Positions 36,357 through 46,069 of a DNA stretch of 64,000 nt are shown here, piece by piece (within the stretch, counting starts at the first letter, position 1; each line of letters begins with the position of its first letter). The DNA is from JAPWJZ01 sp965279315 (GTDB taxonomy: Bacteria; Pseudomonadota; Alphaproteobacteria; Micavibrionales; UBA2020). The translations under genes were made by a program, and so were the position numbers. The notes under the pieces were generated by a model. That model did not search any database and was not told the DNA's origin. It saw only the letters and a list, made by a program, of their open reading frames with translations. Location of the stretch: contig OZ257145.1 of assembly GCA_965279315.1 (NCBI GenBank), forward strand, positions 620,001 to 684,000, written 5' to 3'.

Positions 36357-36477
36357 GACGCTACTTTATTCAAAAAAGTTGCGCGGTTCAGGAACTTAGC
36401 GAAATTTCCGGGCGATTCAAAATGCTGCGACGCAGCGTTATTTCACGCTGAACATAAAGCGGATTTTGGAGAGGCGA

Positions 36478-37875
36478 TTAGTGTTCGAGCGCCTTGATGA
36501 CGCCTTCGCACATCGCTTTCGCGTCGCCGAGCAGCATCATCGTGTTGTCATAAAAGAACAGCTCGTTATCAATGCCGGCATAGCCGGAGCCCAGCGAGCG
36601 TTTGATGAACAAAACAGTGCCTGCTGATTCGACATCGAGGATCGGCATGCCGTAGATGGGCGATGCGGGATCTTTTTTTGCGGCGGGGTTGGTGATGTCG
36701 TTCGCGCCGATGACGAAGGCGACATCGGTCTGCGCGAAATCGCGGTTGATGTCTTCCAGCTCCAGCACGTCGTCATAGGGTACGTTGGCTTCGGCCAGCA
36801 GCACGTTCATATGGCCGGGCATGCGTCCCGCGACGGGGTGGATGGCGTAGCGCACTTTCGTGCCGTTCTTTTTCAGGATGTCGCACATTTCGCGCAACGC
36901 ATGCTGTGCCTGCGCAACCGCCATGCCGTAACCGGGCACGATCACGACCGATGCCGCGTTTTTCAGGATGAAGGCCGCATCTTCGGCGGAACCGATTTTC
37001 ACGGGCTTGTCGGATTTCGCCGCCGCCGCACCGCCCGCAGCCGCTTCGCCGCCGAAACCGCCCAAAATAACGTTGAAGAAGGAACGGTTCATGCCCTTGC
37101 ACATGATGTACGAAAGAATCGCACCGGATGCGCCGACCAGCGCGCCGACGATGATCAGCAGGTTGTTCTGCAGCGTAAAACCGATACCCGCCGCCGCCCA
37201 GCCGGAATAGCTGTTGAGCATGGAGACGATCACGGGCATATCCGCGCCGCCGATGGGGATAATCATGAGCACGCCGAGCAGCAGCGCAACCACGACAATC
37301 GCCCAGAACAGCAACGGTGACTGCGTCATGCAGAGCAGCACAATCATGGCGACCACGGCCAGGCCCAGAAGCGCGTTCAGCGGATGCTGGCCCTTGAACA
37401 CGATGGGCTTGCCGGTGATGAAACCCTGCAGCTTGCCGCAGGCGATGATCGATCCGGTGAAGGTGATCGCGCCGATGGCGACGCCAAGGCTCATTTCAAT
37501 CAGGCTGCCGACGTGGATGTTGCCAAGTTCGCCGATGCCGTAAGCGGCGGGGGAGCCGAAGGCTGCGCCTGCGATCATGACTGCGGCGAGGCCCACGAGC
37601 GAGTGGAACGCAGCGACCAGCTGCGGCAGGTCGGTCATTTCGATTTTCTTGGCGATGAACGCGCCGATGCCGCCGCCCACCGCGATGCCCGCGACGATGA
37701 GGCCGAAGCCCTGCATGTTCGTCATGAACATGGTGGTGATGATGGCAAGCGTCATGCCCGCGATGCCAAAGCGCATCCCGCCCTTGGCCGTTTCAGGGCC
37801 GGACAGGCCGCGCAATGCCATGATGCAGCAGACGGAAGAAACAAGGTAGGCCAGCAGGGAGACGGTCATGGACAT
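36478..37875 (-). CDS. pntB: NAD(P) transhydrogenase subunit beta
   Basis: Membrane and NADP(H)-binding subunit of the proton-translocating transhydrogenase that makes NADPH from NADH. 465 residues: about eight N-terminal membrane helices (to about 270), then the dIII domain (ASVVIVPGYGMAVAQAQHAL, HPVAGRMPGHMNVLLAEANVPYD, FVIGANDITNPAA, LFIKRSLGSGYAGIDNELF). Last gene of the split three-gene operon typical of alphaproteobacteria. Confidence 0.97.
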   Translation of the reverse strand: MSMTVSLLAYLVSSVCCIMALRGLSGPETAKGGMRFGIAGMTLAIITTMFMTNMQGFGLIVAGIAVGGGIGAFIAKKIEMTDLPQLVAAFHSLVGLAAVMIAGAAFGSPAAYGIGELGNIHVGSLIEMSLGVAIGAITFTGSIIACGKLQGFITGKPIVFKGQHPLNALLGLAVVAMIVLLCMTQSPLLFWAIVVVALLLGVLMIIPIGGADMPVIVSMLNSYSGWAAAGIGFTLQNNLLIIVGALVGASGAILSYIMCKGMNRSFFNVILGGFGGEAAAGGAAAAKSDKPVKIGSAEDAAFILKNAASVVIVPGYGMAVAQAQHALREMCDILKKNGTKVRYAIHPVAGRMPGHMNVLLAEANVPYDDVLELEDINRDFAQTDVAFVIGANDITNPAAKKDPASPIYGMPILDVESAGTVLFIKRSLGSGYAGIDNELFFYDNTMMLLGDAKAMCEGVIKALEH

Positions 37876-37887
37876 GAAAGCAATTCC

Positions 37888-38310
37888 TTATTTCTTTTTC
37901 TTTTTCGAGAACATGGCCAGCATGCGTTGCGTCACGATAAATCCACCGAAGATATTGACGGAGGCGAGCACAACGGCGAGGAAGCCCATGCCCTTGGACA
38001 GCATGTTGTCGGACAGGCCGACCGCAATCAGCGCGCCCACAATGATGACAGATGAAATGGCGTTGGTGACGGCCATCAGCGGCGAATGCAGCGCGGGCGT
38101 CACGCGCCAGACGACGTAGTAACCGACGAAGCAGGCCAGCACAAACACGGTGAGCCCGATGACAAAGAACGGCGCGCCCGCGCCATGCGATGCGGCGGCC
38201 AGCGCCGCCTGCGATTGCGACAGCTGCGCGAGAAGTTCGGTCACTTGCGCGTTCAGCACCTGCGTGGTGCCTTGTACCTTATCGGCCTGTTCGGAAAGAT
38301 TCGACGACAT
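37888..38310 (-). CDS. pntAB: NAD(P) transhydrogenase subunit alpha part 2 (membrane domain)
   Basis: 140 residues. The C-terminal three hydrophobic helices and the segment VWRVTPALHSPLMAVTNAISS are the conserved dII part of the alpha subunit. The first 45 residues are a polar helical leader. It lies 12 bases before pntB and 12 bases after part 1, as in the split alpha-subunit arrangement. Ends in a lysine run (SKKKKK). Confidence 0.95.
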   Translation of the reverse strand: MSSNLSEQADKVQGTTQVLNAQVTELLAQLSQSQAALAAASHGAGAPFFVIGLTVFVLACFVGYYVVWRVTPALHSPLMAVTNAISSVIIVGALIAVGLSDNMLSKGMGFLAVVLASVNIFGGFIVTQRMLAMFSKKKKK

Positions 38311-38322
38311 ATGCGGTTATCC

Positions 38323-39450
38323 TTATGCCTTGAAATTGGGGTGGACGACTTCGCCGTCGCGCGTCAGCACGGTTGCCTTGACGATTTCATCTTCCCAGTT
38401 GATTTTCAGGTTCTTGGTTTCCTTATCCACCAGCGGGGTGAGGAAATTGACGAGGTTGCGGGCGTAAAGCGCGGATGCGTCAACCGCGATGCGGCTGGGC
38501 ATATTCGCATGGCCGACGATTTTCACGCCGTTCACATCGACCACTTCGCCGGATCTGGCGAGCGACACGTTGCCGCCCTGCTCCACCGCGAGGTCGACGA
38601 TGACCGATCCCGGCTTCATCGATTTCACCATCTCGTCCGTCACCAGCACGGGCGCCTTGCGGCCCGGGATCAGCGCGGTCGTGATGACGATATCCTGTTT
38701 CTTGATCGTGTCGGCGATCAGCGCGGCCTGCTGTTTCTTGTAATCCTCGCTCATTTCCTTGGCATAGCCGCCGGAAGTTTCAGCCGCTTTTGTTTCTTCG
38801 TTTTCGACCATCACGAATGTCGCGCCCAGGCTCTGCACCTGTTCTTTTGCAACGGCGCGCACATCGGTTGCCGAGACAACGGCACCCAGGCGGCGCGCGG
38901 TTGCAATCGCCTGAAGGCCGGCAACGCCCGCGCCCATGATGAACACCTTCGCGGCCGGAACCGTGCCCGCCGCCGTCATCATCATCGGGAAGCCGCGACC
39001 GAATTCATTCGCCGCCTCCAGCACCGCGCGGTAACCCGCGAGGTTGGCCTGTGAAGACAGCACGTCCATCGTCTGCGCGCGCGTGATGCGCGGCACCAGC
39101 TCCATCGAAAACGCCGCGATGCCCTGCGCCGCGTAAGTCTTCAAAAATTCCTTGTCGTTGTAAGGTGCGAGCATGCCGATCAGCACCGCGCCCTTTTTCA
39201 TCTTGCCGACTTCGCCAGCGGTGGGGGTGCGCACACGCAAGACCACATCCGCGTCCTTATATGCTTCGTCCTGCGACACGACTTTCGCGCCCGCCGCTTC
39301 GAACTGGCTGTCGGGACAGCTGGAGGCAGCGCCCGCGCCCGTTTCCACGAAAACATCCGCGCCGAGCGCGATGAGTTTTTTGACCGAGTCCGGAGACGCC
39401 GCCACGCGCTTTTCCGCCTGTGCCGTTTCCTTGCCGATTGCGATTTTCAT
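38323..39450 (-). CDS. pntAA: NAD(P) transhydrogenase subunit alpha part 1 (NAD-binding)
   Basis: 375 residues of the alanine dehydrogenase/PNT fold: KETAQAEKRVAASPDSVKKL at the N-terminus, NAD loop VFIMGAGVAGLQAIATARRLGA, ITTALIPGRKAPVLVT, SVIVDLAVEQGGN. First gene of the pnt operon. AGGGGATAC lies close to the ATG. Confidence 0.97.
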   Translation of the reverse strand: MKIAIGKETAQAEKRVAASPDSVKKLIALGADVFVETGAGAASSCPDSQFEAAGAKVVSQDEAYKDADVVLRVRTPTAGEVGKMKKGAVLIGMLAPYNDKEFLKTYAAQGIAAFSMELVPRITRAQTMDVLSSQANLAGYRAVLEAANEFGRGFPMMMTAAGTVPAAKVFIMGAGVAGLQAIATARRLGAVVSATDVRAVAKEQVQSLGATFVMVENEETKAAETSGGYAKEMSEDYKKQQAALIADTIKKQDIVITTALIPGRKAPVLVTDEMVKSMKPGSVIVDLAVEQGGNVSLARSGEVVDVNGVKIVGHANMPSRIAVDASALYARNLVNFLTPLVDKETKNLKINWEDEIVKATVLTRDGEVVHPNFKA

Positions 39451-39516
39451 ATTGTATCCCCTGCGTCTAAGCCATTCAGATAATGGACTGTTCGCAGGTT
39501 TTTGGGAAGCGGGATG

Positions 39517-40887
39517 TTAGTGCTGCGCCTTGATATCGAATTTACGTAGCGCGGTTTTCTGGCGGCTGGCCAATTCCTTCACGTCGAAATCCTCGATCAG
39601 CTCGTTGAACAGGTCGTGCCAGTTCATTTCGGCCTTCAGGTGCAAGAAGACGGAGCCGAGGCCGAGCGCGGCGCGGTCCATAAAGACGAATTCGCGCGGC
39701 ACCTTGATGCCGCCGACTTTTTTCAGTTCCGCATGCACCTTCGATGCGATCTCGCGGCCATAGACGCCGCCTTTTTCGACGACGCCGATCGGGCGCACCG
39801 CATCGTCAAGAACCGGGCCGTAAAGGAAGCCCGCCCACATATTCAAAACCTCGATCGCTTCTTTTTTCAAGCCTTTGAAGCCCCAGCTTTCATAGGCGGA
39901 AACCGCCATCGCATTGTCGCCTTTTTGCAGCGCGTGATAGAGCGTGATGACGCCTTCCACAAAACGCGGCGGGAACACGCGCACGCAGCCGAAATCGAGC
40001 AGGCTGATCGAATGGTCTTTTTGCACCTGATAATTGCCAAGATGCGGGTCGCCATGCACGACGCCGTAATAATAAAGCGGCACATACCATGCGCGGAACA
40101 GGTTATGCGCGATCTCGTTGCGGTGCGCGGCCTTTTCCTTCACGAAATCGAGGATATGCGCACCGTCGAGCCATGTGGTGGTGAGCAAGCGTCCGGTGGA
40201 CAATTCGGGAATGACGCGCGGCACATGCACTTTTTCCTCATCCGCCAGCATATAGCCGTAGAGCGCTTCGTGCTTCGCCTCCAGCTTGTAATCCAGCTCT
40301 TCGTACAGGCGGTCGGTGATTTCCTGCTGGATTTCGCTGGTATTGACGGAGTTATCGTATTTTTCAAACACGCCCATGATCATGCCGAGCTGTTTCAGGT
40401 CGGCCTCGACCGCGGATACCATGTCGGGATATTGCAATTTGCAGGCAACTTTTTCGCCCTGATGCGTGACGGCGCGGTGCACCTGCCCCAGTGACGCGGC
40501 GGCGGCGGCGTCGCGCTCGAACGACTTGAATTTCGATTCCCAGTCCGCGCCCAGTTCCGCAATCATGCGGCGGCGGACGAACAGCCAGCCCATGGGCGGG
40601 GCTTGAGACTGCAATTTCTGCATTTCCGCCGCATATTCCTTGGGCAGCACGTTCGGGATGGTGGCGAGCAGCTGGGCGACTTTCAGCAGCGGGCCCTTCA
40701 GATCGCCCAAAGATTCCATCAGCTGTTTCGCGTGGATCGGCTTGTCGATATCAAGGCCGAGATATTTTTGTCCCGCAAGGCGCGCGGCAAGTCCGGTCAT
40801 GGTCGTGGAAACTTTTGCGTAACGCTTGATGCGCCGCCCGATATGGCCTTTTTCGCGGCCCGATTTTCCCGGTTTCTTGGTCGTCAT
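39517..40887 (-). CDS. ABC1/AarF family atypical kinase
   Basis: 456 residues of the UbiB/ADCK-like family, linked to ubiquinone metabolism in homologues. The KxGQ-like motif reads LKGPLLKVAQLLATIPNVLP (Ala for Gly), then AAAASLGQVHRA as the Ala-rich nucleotide loop, KLQYPDM with the lysine, and the catalytic/metal motifs VVHGDPHLGNY and LLDFGCVRVF. No transmembrane helices at the C-terminus, unlike UbiB, so it is probably a soluble member. Stands alone between pnt and the M3 peptidases. Confidence 0.88.
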   Translation of the reverse strand: MTTKKPGKSGREKGHIGRRIKRYAKVSTTMTGLAARLAGQKYLGLDIDKPIHAKQLMESLGDLKGPLLKVAQLLATIPNVLPKEYAAEMQKLQSQAPPMGWLFVRRRMIAELGADWESKFKSFERDAAAAASLGQVHRAVTHQGEKVACKLQYPDMVSAVEADLKQLGMIMGVFEKYDNSVNTSEIQQEITDRLYEELDYKLEAKHEALYGYMLADEEKVHVPRVIPELSTGRLLTTTWLDGAHILDFVKEKAAHRNEIAHNLFRAWYVPLYYYGVVHGDPHLGNYQVQKDHSISLLDFGCVRVFPPRFVEGVITLYHALQKGDNAMAVSAYESWGFKGLKKEAIEVLNMWAGFLYGPVLDDAVRPIGVVEKGGVYGREIASKVHAELKKVGGIKVPREFVFMDRAALGLGSVFLHLKAEMNWHDLFNELIEDFDVKELASRQKTALRKFDIKAQH

Positions 40888-40934
40888 GACAGCAAGATGA
40901 TAGCACGACCCCGAAAAGTCGAGAAAATTTTATA

Positions 40935-42875
40935 TTATGGAGAAGCGGGCTTCGCGCCTTTGGCGGGTTTCACAGCTGGCGCATCATCGAGTTTTTCCAG
41001 CTCGTTCAGGTATTTGTCGATCAGCGACAGCCCCTTCTGCCAGAATTCGGGCGTTTCGGGGTCGAGATCGAAGGGCTGCGTCATTTCATACAGGTTGCGC
41101 GTGATACCGGTCTCCAGCAGCTCGATATAGTTATCGACGAATTCCTGTTTCGCCTCAGGCCCTTCATTCTCCGCCGCTTTATACGCCTGATAGAGGCCGC
41201 TGACCATGTTCTGCGCGAAGGAATAGGAATAGACGTAGAACGGCGTGTCGTAGAAATGCGGGATGACCATCCAGTAATAACGGTCGTATTTGTCGTGATC
41301 GACGGCGGGGCCGAAATATTCTTTTTGCGTCTGCATCCAGATGTCGGAAATATCCTCGACCGACAGCTCGCCCTTTTTGCGGGCCTCATGCGCCTTGCGC
41401 TCGAAATCGTAGTAGGACAATTGCTGCATGGAATTGAGGATCATGCCCTCGACCTTGTCCTTCAGCAGGTCTTTTTTGCGCGCGGGGTCTTTTTCCTTGG
41501 CCAGCATTTCCTCGAACACCAGCATTTCGGCGAAGATGCTGGCGGTTTCGGAGACCGCCGTGGACATTTCGGACAGGAACAAGCCGCGCGCCTGTTCCGC
41601 CAATACCTGGTGCACGCCATGGCCAAGCTCATGTCCCAGCGTGACAAGTGAATCGCGGTCGCCCGTATAGCTCATGAACACGAACGGCGCGTTTTCCGGG
41701 CCGGTCGGCATGGCAAATGCGCCGGTTTCCTTGTCGGCGCGCGGCTGCGCGTCGATGCGGTTGTTGTCGAAAAATTTCTGCGCAATGCGCGCGAATTTGG
41801 GCGAAAATTTCTTGAAGGCACGCAGGATGGTGCGGCGGGCGTCATCGAAACTGTACGACGCCTCTTCCTTCGGCGCTTTGGGCAGCGGCATGCCCAGTTG
41901 CGCGCGCGGCATCACTTCCACGCCGTGCTGTTCGGCCTTCCAGCTGTAAAAACGGTGCGACAGCTTGGAATAATTCGCCTTCACCGTTGCAGTCATCGTG
42001 TCGACGATTTCGGGGCTGAGCAGGTTGCCGCGGTTTTCTTCCTCGTCGGGGCGGCTGTATTTGTTGAGTTCGGTATAGGTCAGCGTGTCGCGCATCAGGG
42101 TGTTATAGATCAGCGCCATGCGCTTCGATCCCGCTTCCAGCGCGTCGCCCAGTTTTTCGCGCAGGGCCGCGCGCTCTTCAATCGTCTCGAACCCCTTGGT
42201 GCCGAACAGTTCATGCGCTTCGTCGATGGTGATTTTCTTGCCGCCGACCTCGACGCGCATGCCGTTCAGCGTTTCATGGTACAGCCTGCGCCATGCTTCG
42301 CTGTTGCTGGCGGAATATTCCGCGCTCAATGCCGCCACATCGCCGTCGATCTGCTCTGACCGGCCGCCGCGCACGCGCGCGAGCCAGGGCGCATAGATGG
42401 CAAGGTCGGGCGCGCCCAGCTTGGTCATCAGGTCGCGCTCTTTCATCTCCAGCAGCTCGGCCTCGAAAAATCCGGTGTTTTCGCCGACCTCGCCCATCCA
42501 TTTCTTGATGGCCTCTGTTTTTGAAAAATTGTTGAGGTTATCCGCCTCCAGCAGCCCGACATAGCAGGAGATTTTCGTGCGCATGTTTTCGAGCGCTTCG
42601 TATTCGGCAATCGCCTCGCCCAGCTGCGGGCCGGTCAGGTAGGCGATGGTGGTGTTGTAATCGTCATAGAATTTTTTGGAGCGTGTTTCCAGCGCGTCCT
42701 TGTCCCCCGCCAGTTCGGGCGATGCCAGCGAGGGATAGAGCTGCGTCAAATCCCAGCGCGGCAGGTTGTCGTTGCCGGCGGGCGGCACGGGATCGGCGGC
42801 GGTATTGAAGCTCTGCGACGGGCGCGGGCCGGGCTTGCGCGTGCGCGAGAAATCTTCGCGGAGGTGCTTTTTCAT
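40935..42875 (-). CDS. M3 family oligoendopeptidase (PepF-like, downstream copy)
   Basis: 646-residue zinc oligopeptidase. Metal site TLGHELGHGVHQV near residue 412, with the third ligand in STAVSETASIFAEMLVFEEML. N-terminal PepF_N-type region (about 80-200) and helical M3 domain. The C-terminal tail is Lys/Ala/Pro-rich. It overlaps its upstream paralogue by 4 bases (GTGA/ATGA-type junction), so both are made together. No signal peptide; acts on cytoplasmic peptides. Confidence 0.92.
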   Translation of the reverse strand: MKKHLREDFSRTRKPGPRPSQSFNTAADPVPPAGNDNLPRWDLTQLYPSLASPELAGDKDALETRSKKFYDDYNTTIAYLTGPQLGEAIAEYEALENMRTKISCYVGLLEADNLNNFSKTEAIKKWMGEVGENTGFFEAELLEMKERDLMTKLGAPDLAIYAPWLARVRGGRSEQIDGDVAALSAEYSASNSEAWRRLYHETLNGMRVEVGGKKITIDEAHELFGTKGFETIEERAALREKLGDALEAGSKRMALIYNTLMRDTLTYTELNKYSRPDEEENRGNLLSPEIVDTMTATVKANYSKLSHRFYSWKAEQHGVEVMPRAQLGMPLPKAPKEEASYSFDDARRTILRAFKKFSPKFARIAQKFFDNNRIDAQPRADKETGAFAMPTGPENAPFVFMSYTGDRDSLVTLGHELGHGVHQVLAEQARGLFLSEMSTAVSETASIFAEMLVFEEMLAKEKDPARKKDLLKDKVEGMILNSMQQLSYYDFERKAHEARKKGELSVEDISDIWMQTQKEYFGPAVDHDKYDRYYWMVIPHFYDTPFYVYSYSFAQNMVSGLYQAYKAAENEGPEAKQEFVDNYIELLETGITRNLYEMTQPFDLDPETPEFWQKGLSLIDKYLNELEKLDDAPAVKPAKGAKPASP

Positions 42876-44818
42876 CCGCCCCCCATTTTCGGCCCCTTGC
42901 GGGCATGTTTGTTCGATGGCGGGTCGACCGCATGGGGCTTATCGTCGTTGATGGCGTGTTTCAGGTCGGAAACCTCGCCCGCCGCGTTCTTGAAATCCTG
43001 ATGCGTTTTGTGGATGGCGTCGATGCGGCGGTCGATCTGTTCGACCTCGTCGATATAGCGCTCGATGACGGCGAGGCCCTTCTTCCAGAATTGCGGATCG
43101 GTGGTGTCGAACCCGAATTCGGCCAGTGCGACTTCATGACGGCGCGTTCCGCCCGCCTTCAGCATGTCTTCGTATTTATCGACGAAGGCCCGCTTGTCGG
43201 GCGCTTTGGTGTATTCATCATAAAGCGCGTTCACCAGGCAATCGCCAAACGCGTAGGCATAGACATAGAACGGCGTATGGATGAAATGCGGCACATACAT
43301 CCAGAAATTTTCCGCGCCAGGCACATCGAGGTTGACGGCAGGACCGAGACTGTCTTTTTGCGTCTGCTGCCAGATATCGGCGATGCGCTCCGGCGACAGC
43401 TCGCCTTTTTCGCGGCGTTCTTCATGCACCTTTTGCTCGAAAGTGAAAAACGCGGTCTGGCGGTTGACGGTGTTCAGCATGCCCTCGACCTTTTCGGCCA
43501 GCATGTTGCGGCGCGCGAGCAGGTCATCTTCGCGGCTCAGCAGTTCGCGGAACACGATCATTTCGCCAAACACGCTGGCCGTTTCGGCGAGCGTCAGCGG
43601 CGTGTCCGATTTCAAAAAGCCTTGTTGCGACGCCATCACCTGATGGATGCCATGGCCCAGTTCATGCGCCAGCGTCATCACATCGGCGGCGGAGCCGAAG
43701 AAGTTGAGGAGGATATAGGGATGCGCCGACGGCACGGCCGGATGGGCGAAACCGCCGCTATCCTTGCCGGCGCGGGGTTCGGCATCGATCCAGCCTTTGT
43801 CGAAAAATTCGCGGCCGATTTTTTCCATCTCGGGCGATATCTTGGCGAAGCCGGCCAGCACAATTTCTTTTGCTTCATCCCATGTATAGCGGGTGTTCGC
43901 TTCGCCCGGCAGCGGCGCGTTGCGGTCGGCGGGATGCAGGCGCGCGACACCCGCCTTTTTCGCTTTCCATGCGTAATAACGGTGCGAGGTTTTCGCGTAG
44001 TTGTCACGCACGGCCTTCAGCAGCGCATCGACCGTTTCCTGGTCGATCTGGTTCTCCAGATGCTGGCGCGATTCAGGCTTTTCAAAATTGCGCCAGCGGT
44101 CGTCGACCGCTTTCAGGTCGGCGAGCGTATTGGTGATGAGCGCGAAGGCTTTCTTGTTTTCGCCCAGTTCCCGCCCGAAGGCGTTATACGCTTCGCGGCG
44201 CAGTTTCGCGTCGGTCGATGTGTCGATGATGTTGACGGCCTCGGCCTCGGTCATTTCGCGGCCCCGCACCGTCACGCGCAGGTCGATCATCAGCTGGTTA
44301 TAAAGCCTGCGCCATGCGTCATCGGCCACCGGCTGCATCTGGTGCTGGAATTTTTCAGCGGCATCCGACAGCTGGTGTTCGCGCATCGACCGCACGCGCC
44401 CGATCCACGGCGCATAATGCGCAAGCTTGGGCGCCGCGATTTTCTGCAGCAGGTCGGCTTCCTTGATCTTGTTTATTTCGAGCGTGAAGAACAGCATCGC
44501 TTCGGATGATTTGCGCAAGCGGTCGGACGCGTCCTGCGCCCATGCGCTCTGTTCGTTGTCGATTGCGCGCGTAAGCTCGATATAGGTCGCGACGCGCGAA
44601 ATGCATTCGGAAATTTTTTCGAACTGTTCGATGGCATCGCCCAGATTCTGGCCGGACAGTTTTGCGACCTTGCCGGAAAACGTCGCGGCGAATTTTGCCG
44701 TATTGGTTTCAATATCGGCGAAGGATGCTGCGAATTCTTTTGAATCCTGCGACGGGAACAGGTCGCGCAAATCCCAGCGCGGGAGTTTTTCCTGTTTTGG
44801 CCTTGCGTCGTCCGTCAT
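42872..44818 (-). CDS. M3 family oligoendopeptidase (PepF-like, upstream copy)
   Basis: 648 residues, homologous along its length to the next gene: LPRWDLRDLFPSQDSKEF at the N-terminus, metal site TLAHELGHGIHQVMASQ near residue 383, and LTLAETASVFGEMIVFRELL. The C-terminus adds about 45 polar residues ending KHARKGPKMGGG. Two tandem, diverged copies suggest different peptide specificities. The 44819-44979 interval upstream has no gene. Confidence 0.92.
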   Translation of the reverse strand: MTDDARPKQEKLPRWDLRDLFPSQDSKEFAASFADIETNTAKFAATFSGKVAKLSGQNLGDAIEQFEKISECISRVATYIELTRAIDNEQSAWAQDASDRLRKSSEAMLFFTLEINKIKEADLLQKIAAPKLAHYAPWIGRVRSMREHQLSDAAEKFQHQMQPVADDAWRRLYNQLMIDLRVTVRGREMTEAEAVNIIDTSTDAKLRREAYNAFGRELGENKKAFALITNTLADLKAVDDRWRNFEKPESRQHLENQIDQETVDALLKAVRDNYAKTSHRYYAWKAKKAGVARLHPADRNAPLPGEANTRYTWDEAKEIVLAGFAKISPEMEKIGREFFDKGWIDAEPRAGKDSGGFAHPAVPSAHPYILLNFFGSAADVMTLAHELGHGIHQVMASQQGFLKSDTPLTLAETASVFGEMIVFRELLSREDDLLARRNMLAEKVEGMLNTVNRQTAFFTFEQKVHEERREKGELSPERIADIWQQTQKDSLGPAVNLDVPGAENFWMYVPHFIHTPFYVYAYAFGDCLVNALYDEYTKAPDKRAFVDKYEDMLKAGGTRRHEVALAEFGFDTTDPQFWKKGLAVIERYIDEVEQIDRRIDAIHKTHQDFKNAAGEVSDLKHAINDDKPHAVDPPSNKHARKGPKMGGG

Positions 44819-44979
44819 CAGGCTTCCAAAAAGATGCGTTTATTAAGAAGCACGCGCTTCTTCCTCGGGTTCACACTCTCTCCGCCGCTCTTTTTTAGAT
44901 AAGGAATGCTAGCACGGGCGCGCGGTTCTGGCAAAACGCTGATTTCATGGCGGAATATTGCGGCGCAACAGGTTGAAAT

Positions 44980-45957
44980 TTAGTTGCGGAAGGCCGAGAT
45001 GCGGTTGCGGCCGGCCTTTTTCGCATCATACACGGCGCTGTCGGCGCGGCTGAGCGGGCCTTCGATGGTGTTTTCGCCGTCCTTGAACTGCGCAATGCCG
45101 ATCGAGACGGTGAAGCTGATTTTATGTTCGTTATAGGTCAGCACGCTCTCGCCGACGACTTTACGTAAACGTTCAGCGATAATGCTGGCACCCTCGATAT
45201 CGGTTTCGGGGAGCAGCGCCACGAATTCCTCCCCTCCCCAGCGACCGAAAATATCAACATTCCGTAAAGTGTTGGTGCAGAGGGTCGTAAACCGCTGCAA
45301 AGCCTTGTCCCCCGCCGTATGCCCGTAACTGTCGTTCAGCTTCTTGAACAGGTCGAGGTCGAACATGATGAGTGACAGGGCGTGGTGGTAACGGTGCGAC
45401 CGTAACGCCTCGCGCTCCACCATCAGCGAAAATTCGCGGCGGTTATACGCGCCCGTCAGCGGGTCGGTCGCGGCCAGGCGCAGCAATTCTTCCTCGGTCT
45501 TCTTGCTCTGGCTGATGTCGCGGAAGATCGCGGCGTAATACAGCGCGCCGCCATGGGTCAGGCGCAAAATCTGCGCGCTGGCGGTGAATTCGTTGCCGTC
45601 CTTGCGGCGGCAGTGCAGTTGGCGGGTACGGCGCTGCTGCGATATCTTGCCGCTTGTTTCCGCGCCGATCTCCTCCAGTATCGCCTCGTTCTGCAGCTGG
45701 AACCGCTCCGGCATCAAAAGGTCGAGGCGTTCGCCGCGCGTTTCTTTTTCGGGATAGCCGAACATCAGTTCCGCGCCCTGATTGAACAGGACGATGCGGT
45801 GCGAATTGTCGACAATCACCACGGCATCGTCCGACTGCGTGACGATGTCCGCGCATAAGAGGCCGATTTTATTCTTTTTACCGCTGAACAGCATGGTGGC
45901 TGGCTTTTCCTGCTTCTTTTCCACCGTTAAAGTAACAGCGTTGGGGGGCAATTCCAA
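44980..45957 (-). CDS. PAS-GGDEF diguanylate cyclase
   Basis: Makes cyclic di-GMP from two GTP. 325 residues: PAS domain about 40-150 (DAVVIVDNSHRIVLFNQGAELMFGY, with the PAC-like end YYAAIFRDISQSK), then GGDEF domain with DPLTGAYNRREF, FDLDLFKKLNDSYGH and active-site GGEEF near residue 243. The inhibitory I-site RNVD sits five residues before GGEEF, so product feedback is expected. No membrane segment. The start appears to be TTG at 45957 (AGGAG four bases upstream) or TTG at 45951. Confidence 0.93.
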   Translation of the reverse strand: MELPPNAVTLTVEKKQEKPATMLFSGKKNKIGLLCADIVTQSDDAVVIVDNSHRIVLFNQGAELMFGYPEKETRGERLDLLMPERFQLQNEAILEEIGAETSGKISQQRRTRQLHCRRKDGNEFTASAQILRLTHGGALYYAAIFRDISQSKKTEEELLRLAATDPLTGAYNRREFSLMVEREALRSHRYHHALSLIMFDLDLFKKLNDSYGHTAGDKALQRFTTLCTNTLRNVDIFGRWGGEEFVALLPETDIEGASIIAERLRKVVGESVLTYNEHKISFTVSIGIAQFKDGENTIEGPLSRADSAVYDAKKAGRNRISAFRN

Positions 45958-46069
45958 CCATCTCCTGCCCTTTCTTGTCAGAATCAGCAGGCGCGCACTT
46001 TGATTCCGCCACGATCGGGGCTAGATTGATGAAGTAACCTTCCGAACCGTCAAAAACAGGACAGGCATC

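Noticed and set aside
42905..44509. 534-residue open frame on the plus strand opposite an M3 peptidase
   Set aside because: It is antisense to a clear M3 peptidase with an intact HELGHG site. Composition is His/Arg-rich and of shadow type, and no family motif is visible.
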